NCBI GenBank assembly: GCA_006176705.1
Contig: QRFJ01000294.1
Span: 1,302,001 to 1,366,000, forward strand
DNA length: 64,000 nt
Origin: Cocos nucifera
Lineage: Eukaryota > Streptophyta > Magnoliopsida > Arecales > Arecaceae
Direction of reading: 5' to 3'
Made by a program: the position numbers and the translations under genes. Below the pieces are notes generated by a model that did no database searches, was not told the origin of the DNA, and saw nothing but the letters and a program-made list of their open reading frames with translations. This document shows positions 11,935-23,184 of the stretch, one piece after another; the stretch's first letter is position 1; each line of letters begins with the position of its first letter.

Positions 11935-12180
11935 GGGCAAAGTCTTAAAGAATATGCAAGACTTCCTCACTGCTCAATTCCAAGCCCAATACGTTCTTTT
12001 GGATCTTGAAAAAAAAAAGAGGGAGTAAGCTTTACGGGTTCAGTAAGTTACCAATATCTCTAAGAGATCAAGCAATCGATTTTCAAAATATAACAATTTA
12101 ATGGTAACATGTAACATAACTTTCTTTCAAAACATGCCATGTATAACAATATGATCCAAAACCCTCTCTCAGTTTTTGGT

Positions 12181-12450
12181 GACCACGTCCATGATGAGCC
12201 CCATGATAAGGTCCAAAAGAGACTAGCCCCTAAAATTAAACATGCGACTCATTAGCATGTGCCAGTGATCAGCTCCAACTAGCTAAGCCCGAAAGGAACT
12301 AGCTTTGATTCACACGACCACGATTAGCCCCATGACAAGGCAAAGAGATTAGTTCTAAAACATATACACGCAACATAAACGTGTGCCAGTGATCAGTCCC
12401 GACTAGCTAGGCCTGCTCGAAAGAACTAGCTCTGCTAGCGATCAACCCCG
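12181..12450. repeat. Subrepeats within the E LTR, copy 1
   Basis: Two diverged units start gaccacgtcc (12181) and gaccacgatt (12316), period about 135 bp. Both contain agccccatga, tgccagtgatcag and actagct strings, and a weaker partial unit follows to ~12520. Equivalent DNA lies at ~31452-31720 and, inverted, at 56760-57090. Confidence 0.65.
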
Positions 12451-13232
12451 ATTGATTAGGCTCGGAAGAAACATGATTCTGACGTATGGCCAACGATCAA
12501 TCTCGTTGGCTAGACCCGAATCATAGTCTAACTAGAGAGTTTTTCTCATAAGTTTCTCATAACATCACATATACTTTTTCTATGACAATATCAATTCAAA
12601 TTTTTACATCCCCCAAAAGAGCAATAATTAATTTTATTTCAAAAAATTCATGCAAAGGCGAGCGTGTATAATTTCTTTTCTAGAAATCCAATATTATAAT
12701 AAAGAAATCAACTCTTTCTAATTTGTATCATGCAGAGGCGATATCATGTTTGATCTAATATTTTAAATTATTTTTCTTGTATAAAGTACTTCCAAAATTT
12801 ACAACTTCTAAATATTTTATGTACAAAAATCTAATTTCTTTAAATACATGAATATGTACAAAGATAAACCCAGAGATAATAGGGAACCCACTGATTTAGA
12901 TCAATCATATTAAAAAAATAACCTTCGACTCATAGTTTGATCCTTAGATCCGTGCTTCTAATGATCTAAATCAAAATTCTAGATCAAGTCTATATCATTA
13001 ATTAAAGGAAAAATTAGATTAACTAGGTGTGATCTGGTTGATTAGGAGAGGTACAAGGAAAGAGAAATCAAGATATGATCTACTTGTTCTAACTCAACTA
13101 ACTTGGAAAGGAAAGAGTTGCTTGGTCTAGATCGTGATTTGGTTCGGATCAGAAGATGAATCTAACCATTTCTGATTGATTCAGAAAAATTGGTTTCCCT
13201 TTGACCCCCACTTTTTTTCTTCTTTTCTTTTT

Positions 13233-13238
<6 letters not shown>

Positions 13239-13306
<68 letters not shown>
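13239..13306. repeat. Compound (CT)n-(TA)n microsatellite, copy 1
   Basis: About 15 CT dinucleotides are followed by about 19 TA dinucleotides. The corresponding tract in copy 2 (32513-32575) has different repeat numbers. The short frames translating to SLSLS/IYIYI strings here are artefacts of this repeat. Confidence 0.95.
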
Positions 13307-13307
<1 letters not shown>

Positions 13308-13560
13308 CTCTTTCTTTCTTCCTCTCTTTTTTTTCTTCTCTTTCCCAGGCTTCTTCGGTGGTTTTTCTTCGAAGAAAAGAGGGCGAAGGAGGGAACGGGG
13401 TCGACGATGGTGGTGGCATGGCAGTGTTTAAAGGTGGCGGCTAGAGCCAGCTAACGAGCGCTAACGAATTAGAAAAATTTGATGGTAGGTAGAAACCAAA
13501 ATAGAGAAAAATAGATGAAGATGATTAAAGATTAGGAGAGGAAGGGGGGTTATCGGGCGA

Positions 13561-13739
13561 TGGCGACTTGATTGCATGGATTGCCGGTGGTGAAGAAGAA
13601 GAGGAAGGAAGAGGTTCTGATGGAGGATAGCCTCGGAGTGGTGGGTTTTATGGCGACTTGATTGCATGGTTGCCGGTGGTGAAGAAGAAGAGGAAGGAAG
13701 AGGTTCTGATGGAGGATAGCCTCGGAGTGGTGGGTTTTA
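13561..13739. repeat. 90-bp tandem duplication present only in copy 1
   Basis: The unit tggcgacttgattgcatgg begins at 13561 and again at 13651. The same position in copy 2 (about 32807-32896) has a single unit. This and neighbouring small changes account for most of the length difference between the two 14-kb copies. Confidence 0.92.
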
Positions 13740-13994
13740 AGAAGTGGAAGAGAAGGGGTTAGACTCTATGGATAAGGCCAGTCATTTGCTGGTGTACCTC
13801 GATCAGACGGCCTTCGGCCGTTCCCCTATTGGCACACGATTCTGATCCAACCGCTCTTACGGCCTTATCAACTCCCATGGATGAAGATTGAGCAGGGGAT
13901 TAGGTTCCCCTGTTCTGAATTTTTTTTTTTTGGGTGTAGAGTTTCGGTGAAGTCGACAGGGCGTGCCGACTTCATGCTTTGGACCGGGTTCTCA

Positions 13995-14165
13995 TATTCT
14001 TCCTTCCTTACAAAAAATTCATCCTTAAAATTTGAGAAATCTAGATCTTCCAAAGTTAAAGATGCTCAATCCAAAACTTACATGTAGTTATTTATCCTAG
14101 CTTGGAATTTCTATAAAATAAATTTATGATCATACCACTCAAATGCTGCAAGTAATTGGACCCCT
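13995..14165 (-). pseudogene. Gypsy pol 3'-end remnant of element E, copy 1
   Basis: On the minus strand the DNA just before the LTR reads like the end of a gypsy polyprotein: an ...NFKDEFF-type string followed by a purine-rich tract (gtaaggaaggaagaa). In other gypsy elements the same place holds a FEDE/FKDE-type pol terminus. Only this short piece of E coding sequence is left. Its left boundary CCCCT (14161-14165) is the target-site duplication of element C. Confidence 0.55.
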
Positions 14166-17100
14166 TGATGGGAAATATGCAAGGTTTCATGCTTGAATTT
14201 TAAAACTTTTTTGAAATAAAATGCAGTGAAAGAAGTAGATTAAACTATTTAATCTACAATAGCATGTAATCTAATTACTAAACCCTACATCTAGGATTTA
14301 TAACATGTCATAATGCATTCATAAATCTAAAAATAAATATTTTGATATTGATTAGATCAATATTCTAGATTTAGAACAGTTCTAGATCTAGACCCTAGAT
14401 TGCATCTAGGTCAAGAAGAGATCAGATCTCTTATCTTTGCGCAGGTCGAGAACTTCGCGATTGATTTCTGTTGTTGTCTTTGAAGCCGCACGCATCTGGC
14501 CTCTATAGATAATCCACATGAGGCTGCAACATAAATCGAAGGTTCGTCGAACAAAGATTCGCTCGAAGTGCTAGCTTCCCGTGGATCCCTTTTGATGGTT
14601 AATCAAAAATTATTCTCCGGATCTCTTGGACACTCCAAGAGATGAAAAATAAGAGGAGGAATAAGGAAGAAATCCAACCCTTGGATCTCTCAAAAATCAG
14701 AAAATAAAAATAAGGAAAAACACCCTAAGAGAAGACAGATCTTCTCTTTCAAGACATCAACGATTGATGTCCTGAAACCATCTCTACGTTAGGACAAGAA
14801 GAGACCTCCTCTAGGTTTTTTCCATGTTTCCAGATCTAACATTATCTGATTTTTCTCATAGAAAAATCCCACAAATAAATAGAGAAGAAGGGTTCTCAAA
14901 GAAACCCTAAGAGAAGATCTTTCTTCTCTTCTTCTTTTCTCATCAGGACATGATCAGATTATGTCCAAAAAGAACATCATGCCCCAACAACTTGGAGCAC
15001 TCATCCCCACACCCTATTCCTCTCTCTCTCTCTCAGATTTTTTATCATATAAAAAACACATAAAAGAATAAGAAGGAAAAACTTAAAAGAAAAAACCCAG
15101 AGAAGATAATCTTTTCTTACCTTTGTCCCTTCAAGATATCAACTTTTGATATCTAGATAAAGTCCTCTTCTCCAAGAAACTTGGTGCCCCAAACCTCCAC
15201 GCCTCCTTTTCTTCTGGTTTTTTCATGAATTTTCTAGGATTTTTTACGTCCAAAAACATCTCATAGGAGGCGCCCCAATTAGATAAGGAATGCTAAGTCA
15301 AACCTAGTCTTATATGGACTTTAGGGAGGAGTTTTAGGAGGCGTCCAACTCTTAGATGCCTCCACCCCTATTTTTTTGGTGTGAAGATCAGGAAACCACG
15401 TACAAAACCAAAGAAAATAAGTGCACAAAAGAAATGGAGGCATGGACAAAAAAATTCCATAAGGAAAGGAGGTGTTTGACGCCTCCATCCCTATTTTTTT
15501 GGCGTGAAGACCAGGAAACCACTTACAAAACTAAAGAAAATAAGTGCACAAAAGAAAGGGAGGCATGGACAAAAAAATTCCATAAGGAAAGGAGGTGTTT
15601 TGGAGAATTGGGATTTTATCAAATAGAGTCCAAATCTTAACAACTTTCTTTATTTGATCAAGTCAAATAAAATTCCAAAAACACTTGATAGGGGGTGTGG
15701 AGGACCTCTTTTCGGCATGGAGAAACTCAAAAAAATCTGGAATTAAAAATATAATGGGCGTGTGATCTTTCTTAGATGGCGCAAGGGTGAAGGGAAGAGT
15801 CCTAGTCTAATTAGGACTCTCCAATGTAGACTAGGTCAAACCCAATTTAAATCTCATTTAAATTAGATTTGAATCAACCTAATTAAAAGATAATCCTAAT
15901 CCAATTAGGAGTCTTATTAAATTAGATTTAATCAAATTTAAATCTGATTTAATTTTTAATCAAATTAAAAATTAGGTGCACTCAAGTCCTAATTGAACAA
16001 GGACTTATTCTTCCTTGCAATTAGCTTATATAATAAACCAATTAGACTTAATCTAATTAAGTCCAAATCAATTGTAATTGAATCTTATTCAATTAGACTT
16101 GATTTCAGTCCAATTGCTCAATCAACTTGAGCTAATTAGCAATCCAATTGCTAATCGATCATCCTGCAACACTTGCATTAGGTCAAACATCAATCATATC
16201 GATTGTTTGACCTTAGAACGATTTTCAATCATCGATTAACCTTCTGATCAGGTTACAATTTTTTATGTGTATGATCTCATAGGTTCAAATTTAAGTCGGT
16301 AGTAAAGGAATCAATTCCTGTACCAATCAGAATGACCATCTAACAATGGTATCTGACGTCCGGATAGGTCGAATGTATGCGAAGTAACATTCTTAGAATC
16401 CTTGCCCATGGTTACCATATAATTCATCCCTATGACCAATAATACTCAAGACGACTTCGAGTATGCTGTCAACATTTATATAAGCCATCTCTATTGTGTC
16501 TCAAAATTTTGCAAATCTCGTGACTCCTCACGAGAAGTACCCAAGCCTAGATTTTGCTAAATTGTAACACAGCGAGACATTCTCTTCTTAAAGTTAATCA
16601 GGAGTGGTCAATTCTATCTTGACTCATACACCGACTTCACAGGTACTTGACTTTACCCAGAAATCTTCCGAACCTATATTAGAAATATAGGCAGTTCGGC
16701 ACCAAAGTATAGTGAGTTGCTTGCAAGTCGCCATGGTGATTTCAGGTCAAAGGAACACTTATATTCATTGGCCTTAGCTAGCTACTCTTGACAGCAGAGT
16801 GCTATATTGGTTGCATTCAGTGTAGATGTACTTCTATATCTCATCTGGATGCCATACCAGTATCTTCACACCACTTGGTTACGAGGACAATCAATGCATA
16901 TGGCATACAACGATCTACACTCGATAAGTTATCATCAGTTATCGTTCTTGTTAATAACTTATCAGTTGGTTGTGAACAGTTTAAGAACTATTCAATAAAT
17001 CCTTCTTTATCGATTGATTATGGTTTTATGGACTTCATCATAATTTAGGAGTTCATTTAAGGAAGATAAAACTTCGATGATGAACCAGCCAAATAACTAT

Positions 17101-17176
17101 TATTATTAGATAATTCATATACGGGTTTCAATCATCTACAACTTAGATGATTGGCTTTAGGACACATTTTTCAACA
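14166..17176 (-). mobile_element. 3' LTR of copia-like element C, copy 1
   Basis: A 3.0-kb LTR. On the minus strand it starts TGTTGAAAAATGTG (17176) and ends CCCATCA (14166). It is flanked on the left by CCCCT and matches the right LTR at 51596-54479 over its length, with many differences. A minus-strand copia pol lies immediately to its right. Open frames inside (for example 15356-15640) are LTR repeats and not genes. Confidence 0.88.
15358..15603. repeat. 123-bp tandem duplication inside the left LTR of C
   Basis: Units start gcctccacccct (15358) and gcctccatccct (15481). The right LTR of the same element (around 52766-52885) has only one such unit. The 94-codon frame here is this repeat read through twice. 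Confidence 0.88.
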
Positions 17177-19311
17177 ACTTTCATTTGGACTAAAGCCAAT
17201 CAGAACGATATCAAATATTTTATCTTCCACTTGAGTTCGTAGAACTCCTTAGTTCTGAAGTCTTAGCAAATGGGTCGATCAAGTTCTTCTTTTTCATCGA
17301 TCTTTTAAAGGTCGATGTCACCTAGGTCTAATATCTAAGGTGAAAGTGATGCAGAATAAACTGGTCCTTTGGTTCTTTAGCCTGAGCTGTGGCTCTAGTG
17401 CTATGATAGGACCGAACCATTGGTGGAGGGTGCCACTCCCAACCTGCTAATGAACCTCAGCAACTACACAGCTTACATAGCAACATCATATGCTACGATG
17501 TATTCTGCATCACTAATTGAATAGACTGTAGTATCCTGCTTGGAATCTTTCCAGCAGATTGCTCCTGCAATTAGGGTATGACCCGACACTCTCTTCCTAT
17601 CGTCTTGATCTGACTAAAAATTGGAATCAAAACATCAACAAGTTTTAAGTCAGTATCTTCATATTTGAGTTACTGGACTTTAGTATTTTCCAAATACTTA
17701 AGAATTGTTTATACAATCATCCAGTGGTTTTCACTTGGATCACACTGGTATCTGCTCACTACCCTTAGTGAGTATACCATATCTGGTCTTGAACATTGAG
17801 AAATTAGATGACAGTCAAACCTTTATTCCTTGCAATGCTTGAATGCCATTCTGATTAAGAGAATTTTATCCACAGACAATACAAGGAATAACATTACAGA
17901 ACATTTTGCCTAATTATAAATGCAAGATTTGTCTTTGTTCATAACAAAAACATACATTCAAAATGTATGTTCGAAAATCGAGATAATAGCCAAACGAGCT
18001 TTACATCTTGTCTGCGCTACTTGGATCCTTTTGAAAATCCATTCACACCCAATGGATTTTATCCCTTCAGGTGAATCAACTAGTGTCTACACGCTATTGA
18101 TTTCCATGGACTTCAATTTGGATTTTATGGCTCCAAGCCACTTCTCATAGTCAAACCACTGCATTACATCCTTATAGATGATCGGATTCTTGTTGTTCTG
18201 ATCGAGTTCAACAGGATTGCCGTCCTGGATCTAGATACCATAGTATCTATCCAGTAAACACGGTACATTACCGGATCTCCTTAAAGGTGCTACATAAATG
18301 AGCTCTGGGTTTGATCTAATCAAATCCGATTGTGTTGGTTTATTAGATCATATCGGTTCTTTTTTACCGATCAAATTTTAAGTTCAACTTGACAGGCATC
18401 AGTTCCTTCTCTAAGAAACTTCTTTCCAAAAGAAATGCTCTACTACTGATGAACATCTTATGTTTTTCAGTATGGTAGAATTAATAATCCTTAAACACCT
18501 ATTGGACCAAGATCCAAGTTTATCTATATGCAAAACTATGACATAAGCCGATCAACTTCAAATCCGAAGGTGAGAGAGTCTAGATCTATGTCCGATCCAT
18601 ATCCTATATAGAGTTTTTACAATAGATTTACTCGGTATAAATTTTCAGAGTAAAACTAGTAGTCACAAGAGCACTATCCTGAAACAGGCAGACAAATGAA
18701 CCCTATCGTGGATTGAACCATATCTAACAAAGTTCGATACACTGTGTTCTGAAAAGGAATCCATTGAGAGAGAATCCTATTCTATCCTAGATATGTCACA
18801 AACTTACTGGATAAGTATTCGCCTCCGCCATTTGATCGAAGAGTTCTAATATCTTTTTTAGTTTATTTTTTTATTTCATTATTGAATTGTTTGAACATTT
18901 CAAATGATTCAGGCTAGACGCACCCATACCAAGATAGGTCGCCTATAATGAAATACTGATATCCTTCTCTGGCACTTGAGTTCATAGGTCCACATACATC
19001 ACTATGTATGAGACTTAGAACTTTATCAACTCCTTTATCTTTTTCAGTAAAAGATGATTTTATCATCTTTCCAAGAAGCCAAGACTCAGGTTATCAATGA
19101 TTCACAACTATTGATGTCGAGTTTTCTACTCAAGCTAATCTGTTTATCCTGCTCTTGTCAAGATGACTAAGCCTATAATGCCAAATGTAGACATCCATGA
19201 CATAATCTAACTTGAGTGTTTATTAAATATGTACATTACACTTAATAGGCTATGTTAATGTTAAATGTCATTTTTTTATTGTCCATGTATTAGTGTAACA
19301 TTATTCATAAT
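17177..19311 (-). pseudogene. Degenerate copia pol of element C (GAG-pre-IN, integrase, RT, RNase H), copy 1
   Basis: Read on the minus strand, with frameshifts and stops, the order is copia-like. A GAG-pre-integrase piece WHYRLSHLDK is at 19154-19183. The integrase start LIHSDVCGPM is near 18983-19012. Reverse transcriptase strings WLGAIKSKLKSM and GCEWIFKRI lie around 18000-18165. RNase H SISDAEYI lies around 17499-17525. Integrase before RT is the diagnostic Ty1/copia order. Most of the RT core and integrase is missing or too eroded to read. The upstream part of pol continues beyond the inserted element A in copy 2 (42786-43374). Confidence 0.85.
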
Positions 19312-20258
19312 TATTGGTGTAGAATCTAGTTGACGCCGGATCGAGCTGGAGTGAAGAACGAGGTCGCCGTCGGTGACCTACAAAACAAAGTCCCATCAGG
19401 AGTCGGTGGTGGTGGCTTCGGTAGGATCCTTCGACGGTCAAGTCAGCTCTTCTGGCCAACAGAAATGGAGTGCTCAGTAATGAGAAGTGAGCTTTGAGCT
19501 TTAGAGGGGAGAGGAGAGCTTAGAGCTTAGAGCTTAGAGTAAGCGTATCTGGAGGGTCCCTTTTTATAGACGGAGCTTGTAGCGGGTTGATGGTGACAGC
19601 TGCAGCTGCTTGATAGCGGGCCGCTCGAGGTCTGGCAGAGTTAGTCACAGAGAGAGGCGCCGTCTGCAGCGCCGCCTACAATAGATTGATGGTGACAACC
19701 ATCGCCGCTTGATAGCGGGTCGTTGTCGCCTGCAGCAGACTGATGGCGACCGTTCGTCGAGATTTAATGGCCGTAGCTATGAGAAAGCAGGCATTGGTTG
19801 GTGGACTTCGGCATATATCGATTTCAGAGAAGTTCGGACTCCTGAAGGAGATACGTCTGGTGGGATTATCCGGGAGCAATTTGCTGGAGGAATCCAACTG
19901 AGGGAGAAGTCTGGGAGGAGTTCGGCCGAAAGAGAAGCTCGAAAGGAGTTCGGCTCCCATAGACGTCCGGTTGGAGGGGTGCGGAGGGAGTTTGGCTCTT
20001 CTAGGAGTCCGATTGAAGGAGTACGGGGGAGTTTGGCTCTCGTGGAAGTCCAACTGGAGTTTGGCCGCTGAGTTCGGCAGGTTGAAGTTCGGCAAAGACC
20101 AGGTTGGATGGAGTTCGGTAGGAGTTCGGCCGCTGAGGAGTTCAGTCGGCTGAAGGAGTTCGGCTAAGACTCGTTCGTTGAAGCTCTTCCGTGGCTACCG
20201 GTTGCATTAGGCTGAGCATCGAACTGGACTTCGGCAGGAGCGGGGTTTATCCCTAACA
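19312..20258 (-). mobile_element. LTR of element A (3' LTR, minus), copy 1
   Basis: About 947 bp, matching 38469-39421. The left outer end is TATTGG, preceded by ATAAT; the inner end is CCCTAACA. Small differences from copy 2 (extra bases near 20135-20170) are the only ones I noticed in it. Antisense and sense frames rich in EFG/RSP words come from the repetitive ggagttcgg motif and are not genes. Confidence 0.85.
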
Positions 20259-20618
20259 ATAGTCACCCCACTTCTGAGTTCGAAACTCGAAGGGAGTGCA
20301 GAAAAAGCGACTGCCGAAGTCCTCTTCTGGGCTCCATGTTGGCTCAGGTTGAAGCTCGGGGGAGATCTCATCTCCAGTCAAAATTGATGTTGAAGTTGAA
20401 GTCCGAGGGAGATCTCATCTCCAGCCGAGGTTGAAGTAGATCTCGTCTCCTGCGGTCGAGGTCGGAGGTTGAGCTCCTCGGGGGCGATATTGTCTCCAGC
20501 AGTCGAGGCTGACTCGGGGGAGATCTCTCCTACAGTCGAGGTTGACTCGGGGGAGATCTTATCTCCTGCAGCTGAGGTTGAAGCTCAGGGAGATCTTATC
20601 TCCTGCAGTCGAGGTTGA
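20259..20618 (-). repeat. Start of element A internal region and hairpin-repeat array, truncated by the gap
   Basis: The first units of the ctcgggggagatctcatctcc-type array are present, spaced roughly 40 bp. They continue for ~0.7 kb more in copy 2 (to ~40450). The sequence breaks off in mid-array at the N run. Confidence 0.85.
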
Positions 20619-21618
20619 NNNNNNNNNNNNNNNNNNNNNNNNNNNNNNNNNNNNNNNNNNNNNNNNNNNNNNNNNNNNNNNNNNNNNNNNNNNNNNNNNN
20701 NNNNNNNNNNNNNNNNNNNNNNNNNNNNNNNNNNNNNNNNNNNNNNNNNNNNNNNNNNNNNNNNNNNNNNNNNNNNNNNNNNNNNNNNNNNNNNNNNNNN
20801 NNNNNNNNNNNNNNNNNNNNNNNNNNNNNNNNNNNNNNNNNNNNNNNNNNNNNNNNNNNNNNNNNNNNNNNNNNNNNNNNNNNNNNNNNNNNNNNNNNNN
20901 NNNNNNNNNNNNNNNNNNNNNNNNNNNNNNNNNNNNNNNNNNNNNNNNNNNNNNNNNNNNNNNNNNNNNNNNNNNNNNNNNNNNNNNNNNNNNNNNNNNN
21001 NNNNNNNNNNNNNNNNNNNNNNNNNNNNNNNNNNNNNNNNNNNNNNNNNNNNNNNNNNNNNNNNNNNNNNNNNNNNNNNNNNNNNNNNNNNNNNNNNNNN
21101 NNNNNNNNNNNNNNNNNNNNNNNNNNNNNNNNNNNNNNNNNNNNNNNNNNNNNNNNNNNNNNNNNNNNNNNNNNNNNNNNNNNNNNNNNNNNNNNNNNNN
21201 NNNNNNNNNNNNNNNNNNNNNNNNNNNNNNNNNNNNNNNNNNNNNNNNNNNNNNNNNNNNNNNNNNNNNNNNNNNNNNNNNNNNNNNNNNNNNNNNNNNN
21301 NNNNNNNNNNNNNNNNNNNNNNNNNNNNNNNNNNNNNNNNNNNNNNNNNNNNNNNNNNNNNNNNNNNNNNNNNNNNNNNNNNNNNNNNNNNNNNNNNNNN
21401 NNNNNNNNNNNNNNNNNNNNNNNNNNNNNNNNNNNNNNNNNNNNNNNNNNNNNNNNNNNNNNNNNNNNNNNNNNNNNNNNNNNNNNNNNNNNNNNNNNNN
21501 NNNNNNNNNNNNNNNNNNNNNNNNNNNNNNNNNNNNNNNNNNNNNNNNNNNNNNNNNNNNNNNNNNNNNNNNNNNNNNNNNNNNNNNNNNNNNNNNNNNN
21601 NNNNNNNNNNNNNNNNNN
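20619..21618. other. Assembly gap of exactly 1000 N
   Basis: Positions 20619-21618 are all N. The round length suggests a placeholder of unknown true size. Long open frames spanning it are artefacts. Confidence 0.99.
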
Positions 21619-23184
21619 ATAATTGGTATCAGAGCCAGGTTGGCTAAGTTGATAATCAATGTTGGGCTCGATGTTGGCTTTTGGTACGTGCAGTATCATG
21701 TTGCATGCATTTAACTGTGGATATAGGAATATCTAAAGCAGTGAAGAGATCTAGAGATATTAAAGTCCAGTTTCAAAGGGGCTGGATGTCTGAATCTATT
21801 GTGGGTGTCAACGACTCAGAATGGAAGAGCATGTTGCATGGCAATATGCTCAGTGCTGAATAATTAAGGTTGCTCATCAACAACACGAGTGGACCTGAGC
21901 CTGTGAACATGAAAGTCTACCCGTTTGTAGCTGAAGATATGAATTCAGGATGAAAAGTGCTCACAAATGCTGAAGCACTTAGGCTATATGCAAAATTGCA
22001 AGATAGAGTATCTCAAGAAACTAGAATCTTTAAAAAGGCAGAGCTAGGCAAATGGACTAAGGTACTAGGGTGTGTCTACAATATAGGTAAAGATGTAGCT
22101 TTTGGATTTTAAAGTGCAAGCTGAGGTGAAGACTTGGAGAGTCGAGGGGCTCAGTTGCACAAAAATACGAGACATTAGAAAAAACCAAATTTAATGAAAC
22201 TACTCCCAAGGTGAAGGCGTTAGAAGGCTGAGGGACTAGAGATAGATATATAGCCAAGGGTGCTTACTCGCTACATAGGCATCTGATGTTACATTATAGG
22301 AGGTGAAGCATGAGAGCCGCACAGCATTGACCATGACAGTCATGAGGTAGATAATTAGAGCTCGGAGTGAAGACTAAGATGTTGAGGCACTCGAGCAAAG
22401 TGGAAAGTGACTTTGATTGGATATCAGGATCCCACTTGAGTCTGCGTTGGTATGGGACGATGCAGAGATATGGAGACGACTTCTTAGTACTTTGCATCGG
22501 TGCAATGTGGTAGCGGTCAAAGGCATGGTACTGAGTAGAAAAGGCCAGAATTACTATAAGGCCACAAAGTAGGTACGTTGCAAGGCCAAGCATTTGAAGA
22601 TGAGTTGCTAGAGAGGACTATGTGGAGGGCCGGTCCTAGATCCAGTTGGGTAGGAGTTAACCCTTGGATGCAGTCCAAGAAGCACCATTAAGTATTACTG
22701 GCAATGGATTTAAGAAAGATGTTTTGGCTGAAGTATTGGCCGCTCTTAGATTGAGGCAATTAAGAGTAAAATCTTGAAAGAGTCCGGGGAGTATCACAAA
22801 ATTTTTAGTTGAAGTTGATGGTTAAAGGACTACAATAAGCTTAGAGGATGCAGTGACCGCTCTTCGATTAGGGCAATCGGGAGTTAAGCCTTAGAAGAGT
22901 CCGAGGAGGGCCATGCAGTTGAAGGATCACAAGACCATGGGTGGATGACAGAAGCAGAGGCTAATACTAGATTTTGGAGTAGTTTGGGTTCTATGGAAGA
23001 GTCAGTGTGTGTGGATGATAGATTCTTAATGGTGGAGAAAGAATCAAGGATACCAAGGTCGTGCAGCTCAGACCTCAGGAACCATGATTGCAGTGGTTGC
23101 AGTTGATATTTCATCATGGTGACCAATATTCAAGTAGTGATTTGGACGTCAATGAGGGCATCAACAGCTTAAGTAGGGGAGAAT
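21619..23184 (+). mobile_element. Internal region of non-coding LTR retrotransposon F
   Basis: Five bases after the gap is TGGTATCAGAGCC (21624-21636), a primer-binding site matching the 3' end of initiator Met-tRNA. The region ends in a polypurine tract, aagtaggggagaa (23171-23183). Between them lie 1.5 kb without a usable gag or pol frame, so F is non-autonomous or badly decayed. Its 5' LTR would fall in the gap. Confidence 0.75.
22634..22915. repeat. Three degenerate tandem units inside element F
   Basis: Units of ~110-116 bp begin near 22634, 22742 and 22858. Compare gctcttagattgaggcaatt with gctcttcgattagggcaatc, and the following gaaagagtccggggag with gaagagtccgaggag. The first unit (gtcctagatccagttggg) is the most diverged. 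They could be old leader-region repeats. Confidence 0.55.

Larger units (their letters stand above)
11129..13994 (-). mobile_element. LTR of gypsy-like element E (3' LTR, minus), copy 1, with internal insertion
   Basis: On the minus strand the LTR starts TGAGAACCCGGTCC at 13994, just after a purine-rich tract (gaaggaagaa), and ends GGCGTGACA at 11129. The DNA before its start carries the typical 3' end of gypsy pol. The terminal ~175 bp and the middle part recur at 56192-57391. The LTR holds the hAT-like insertion 11192-11934, subrepeats, a CT/AT microsatellite and a 90-bp tandem duplication. The base pairs flanking E are gattt (left, 11124-11128) and aattt (right, 57392-57396), a possible imperfect target-site duplication. 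Confidence 0.7.
6653..20618. repeat. Segmental duplication, copy 1 (about 14 kb, cut by the gap)
   Basis: From aaggtata at 6653 this DNA matches 25924-39782 in direct orientation. The offset is 19271 through the dyskerin gene and about 19157-19164 after the variable island near 13.2-13.75 kb. The match includes the dyskerin promoter and gene, part of element E, part of C and the start of A. Copy 1 stops at the N run, inside a tandem repeat array. It may be a real recent duplication or a duplicated haplotype. Confidence 0.95.

Noticed and set aside
13162..13454. Small frames giving IYIYIY/SLSLSL or ERERER proteins
   Set aside because: Direct translation of the CT/TA microsatellite.
19676..20095. 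139-codon minus-strand frame (and the same at 38833-39252)
   Set aside because: Inside the LTR of element A; repetitive ggagttcgg composition.
20542..21714. Open frames of 335-390 codons around the gap
   Set aside because: They consist almost wholly of N.
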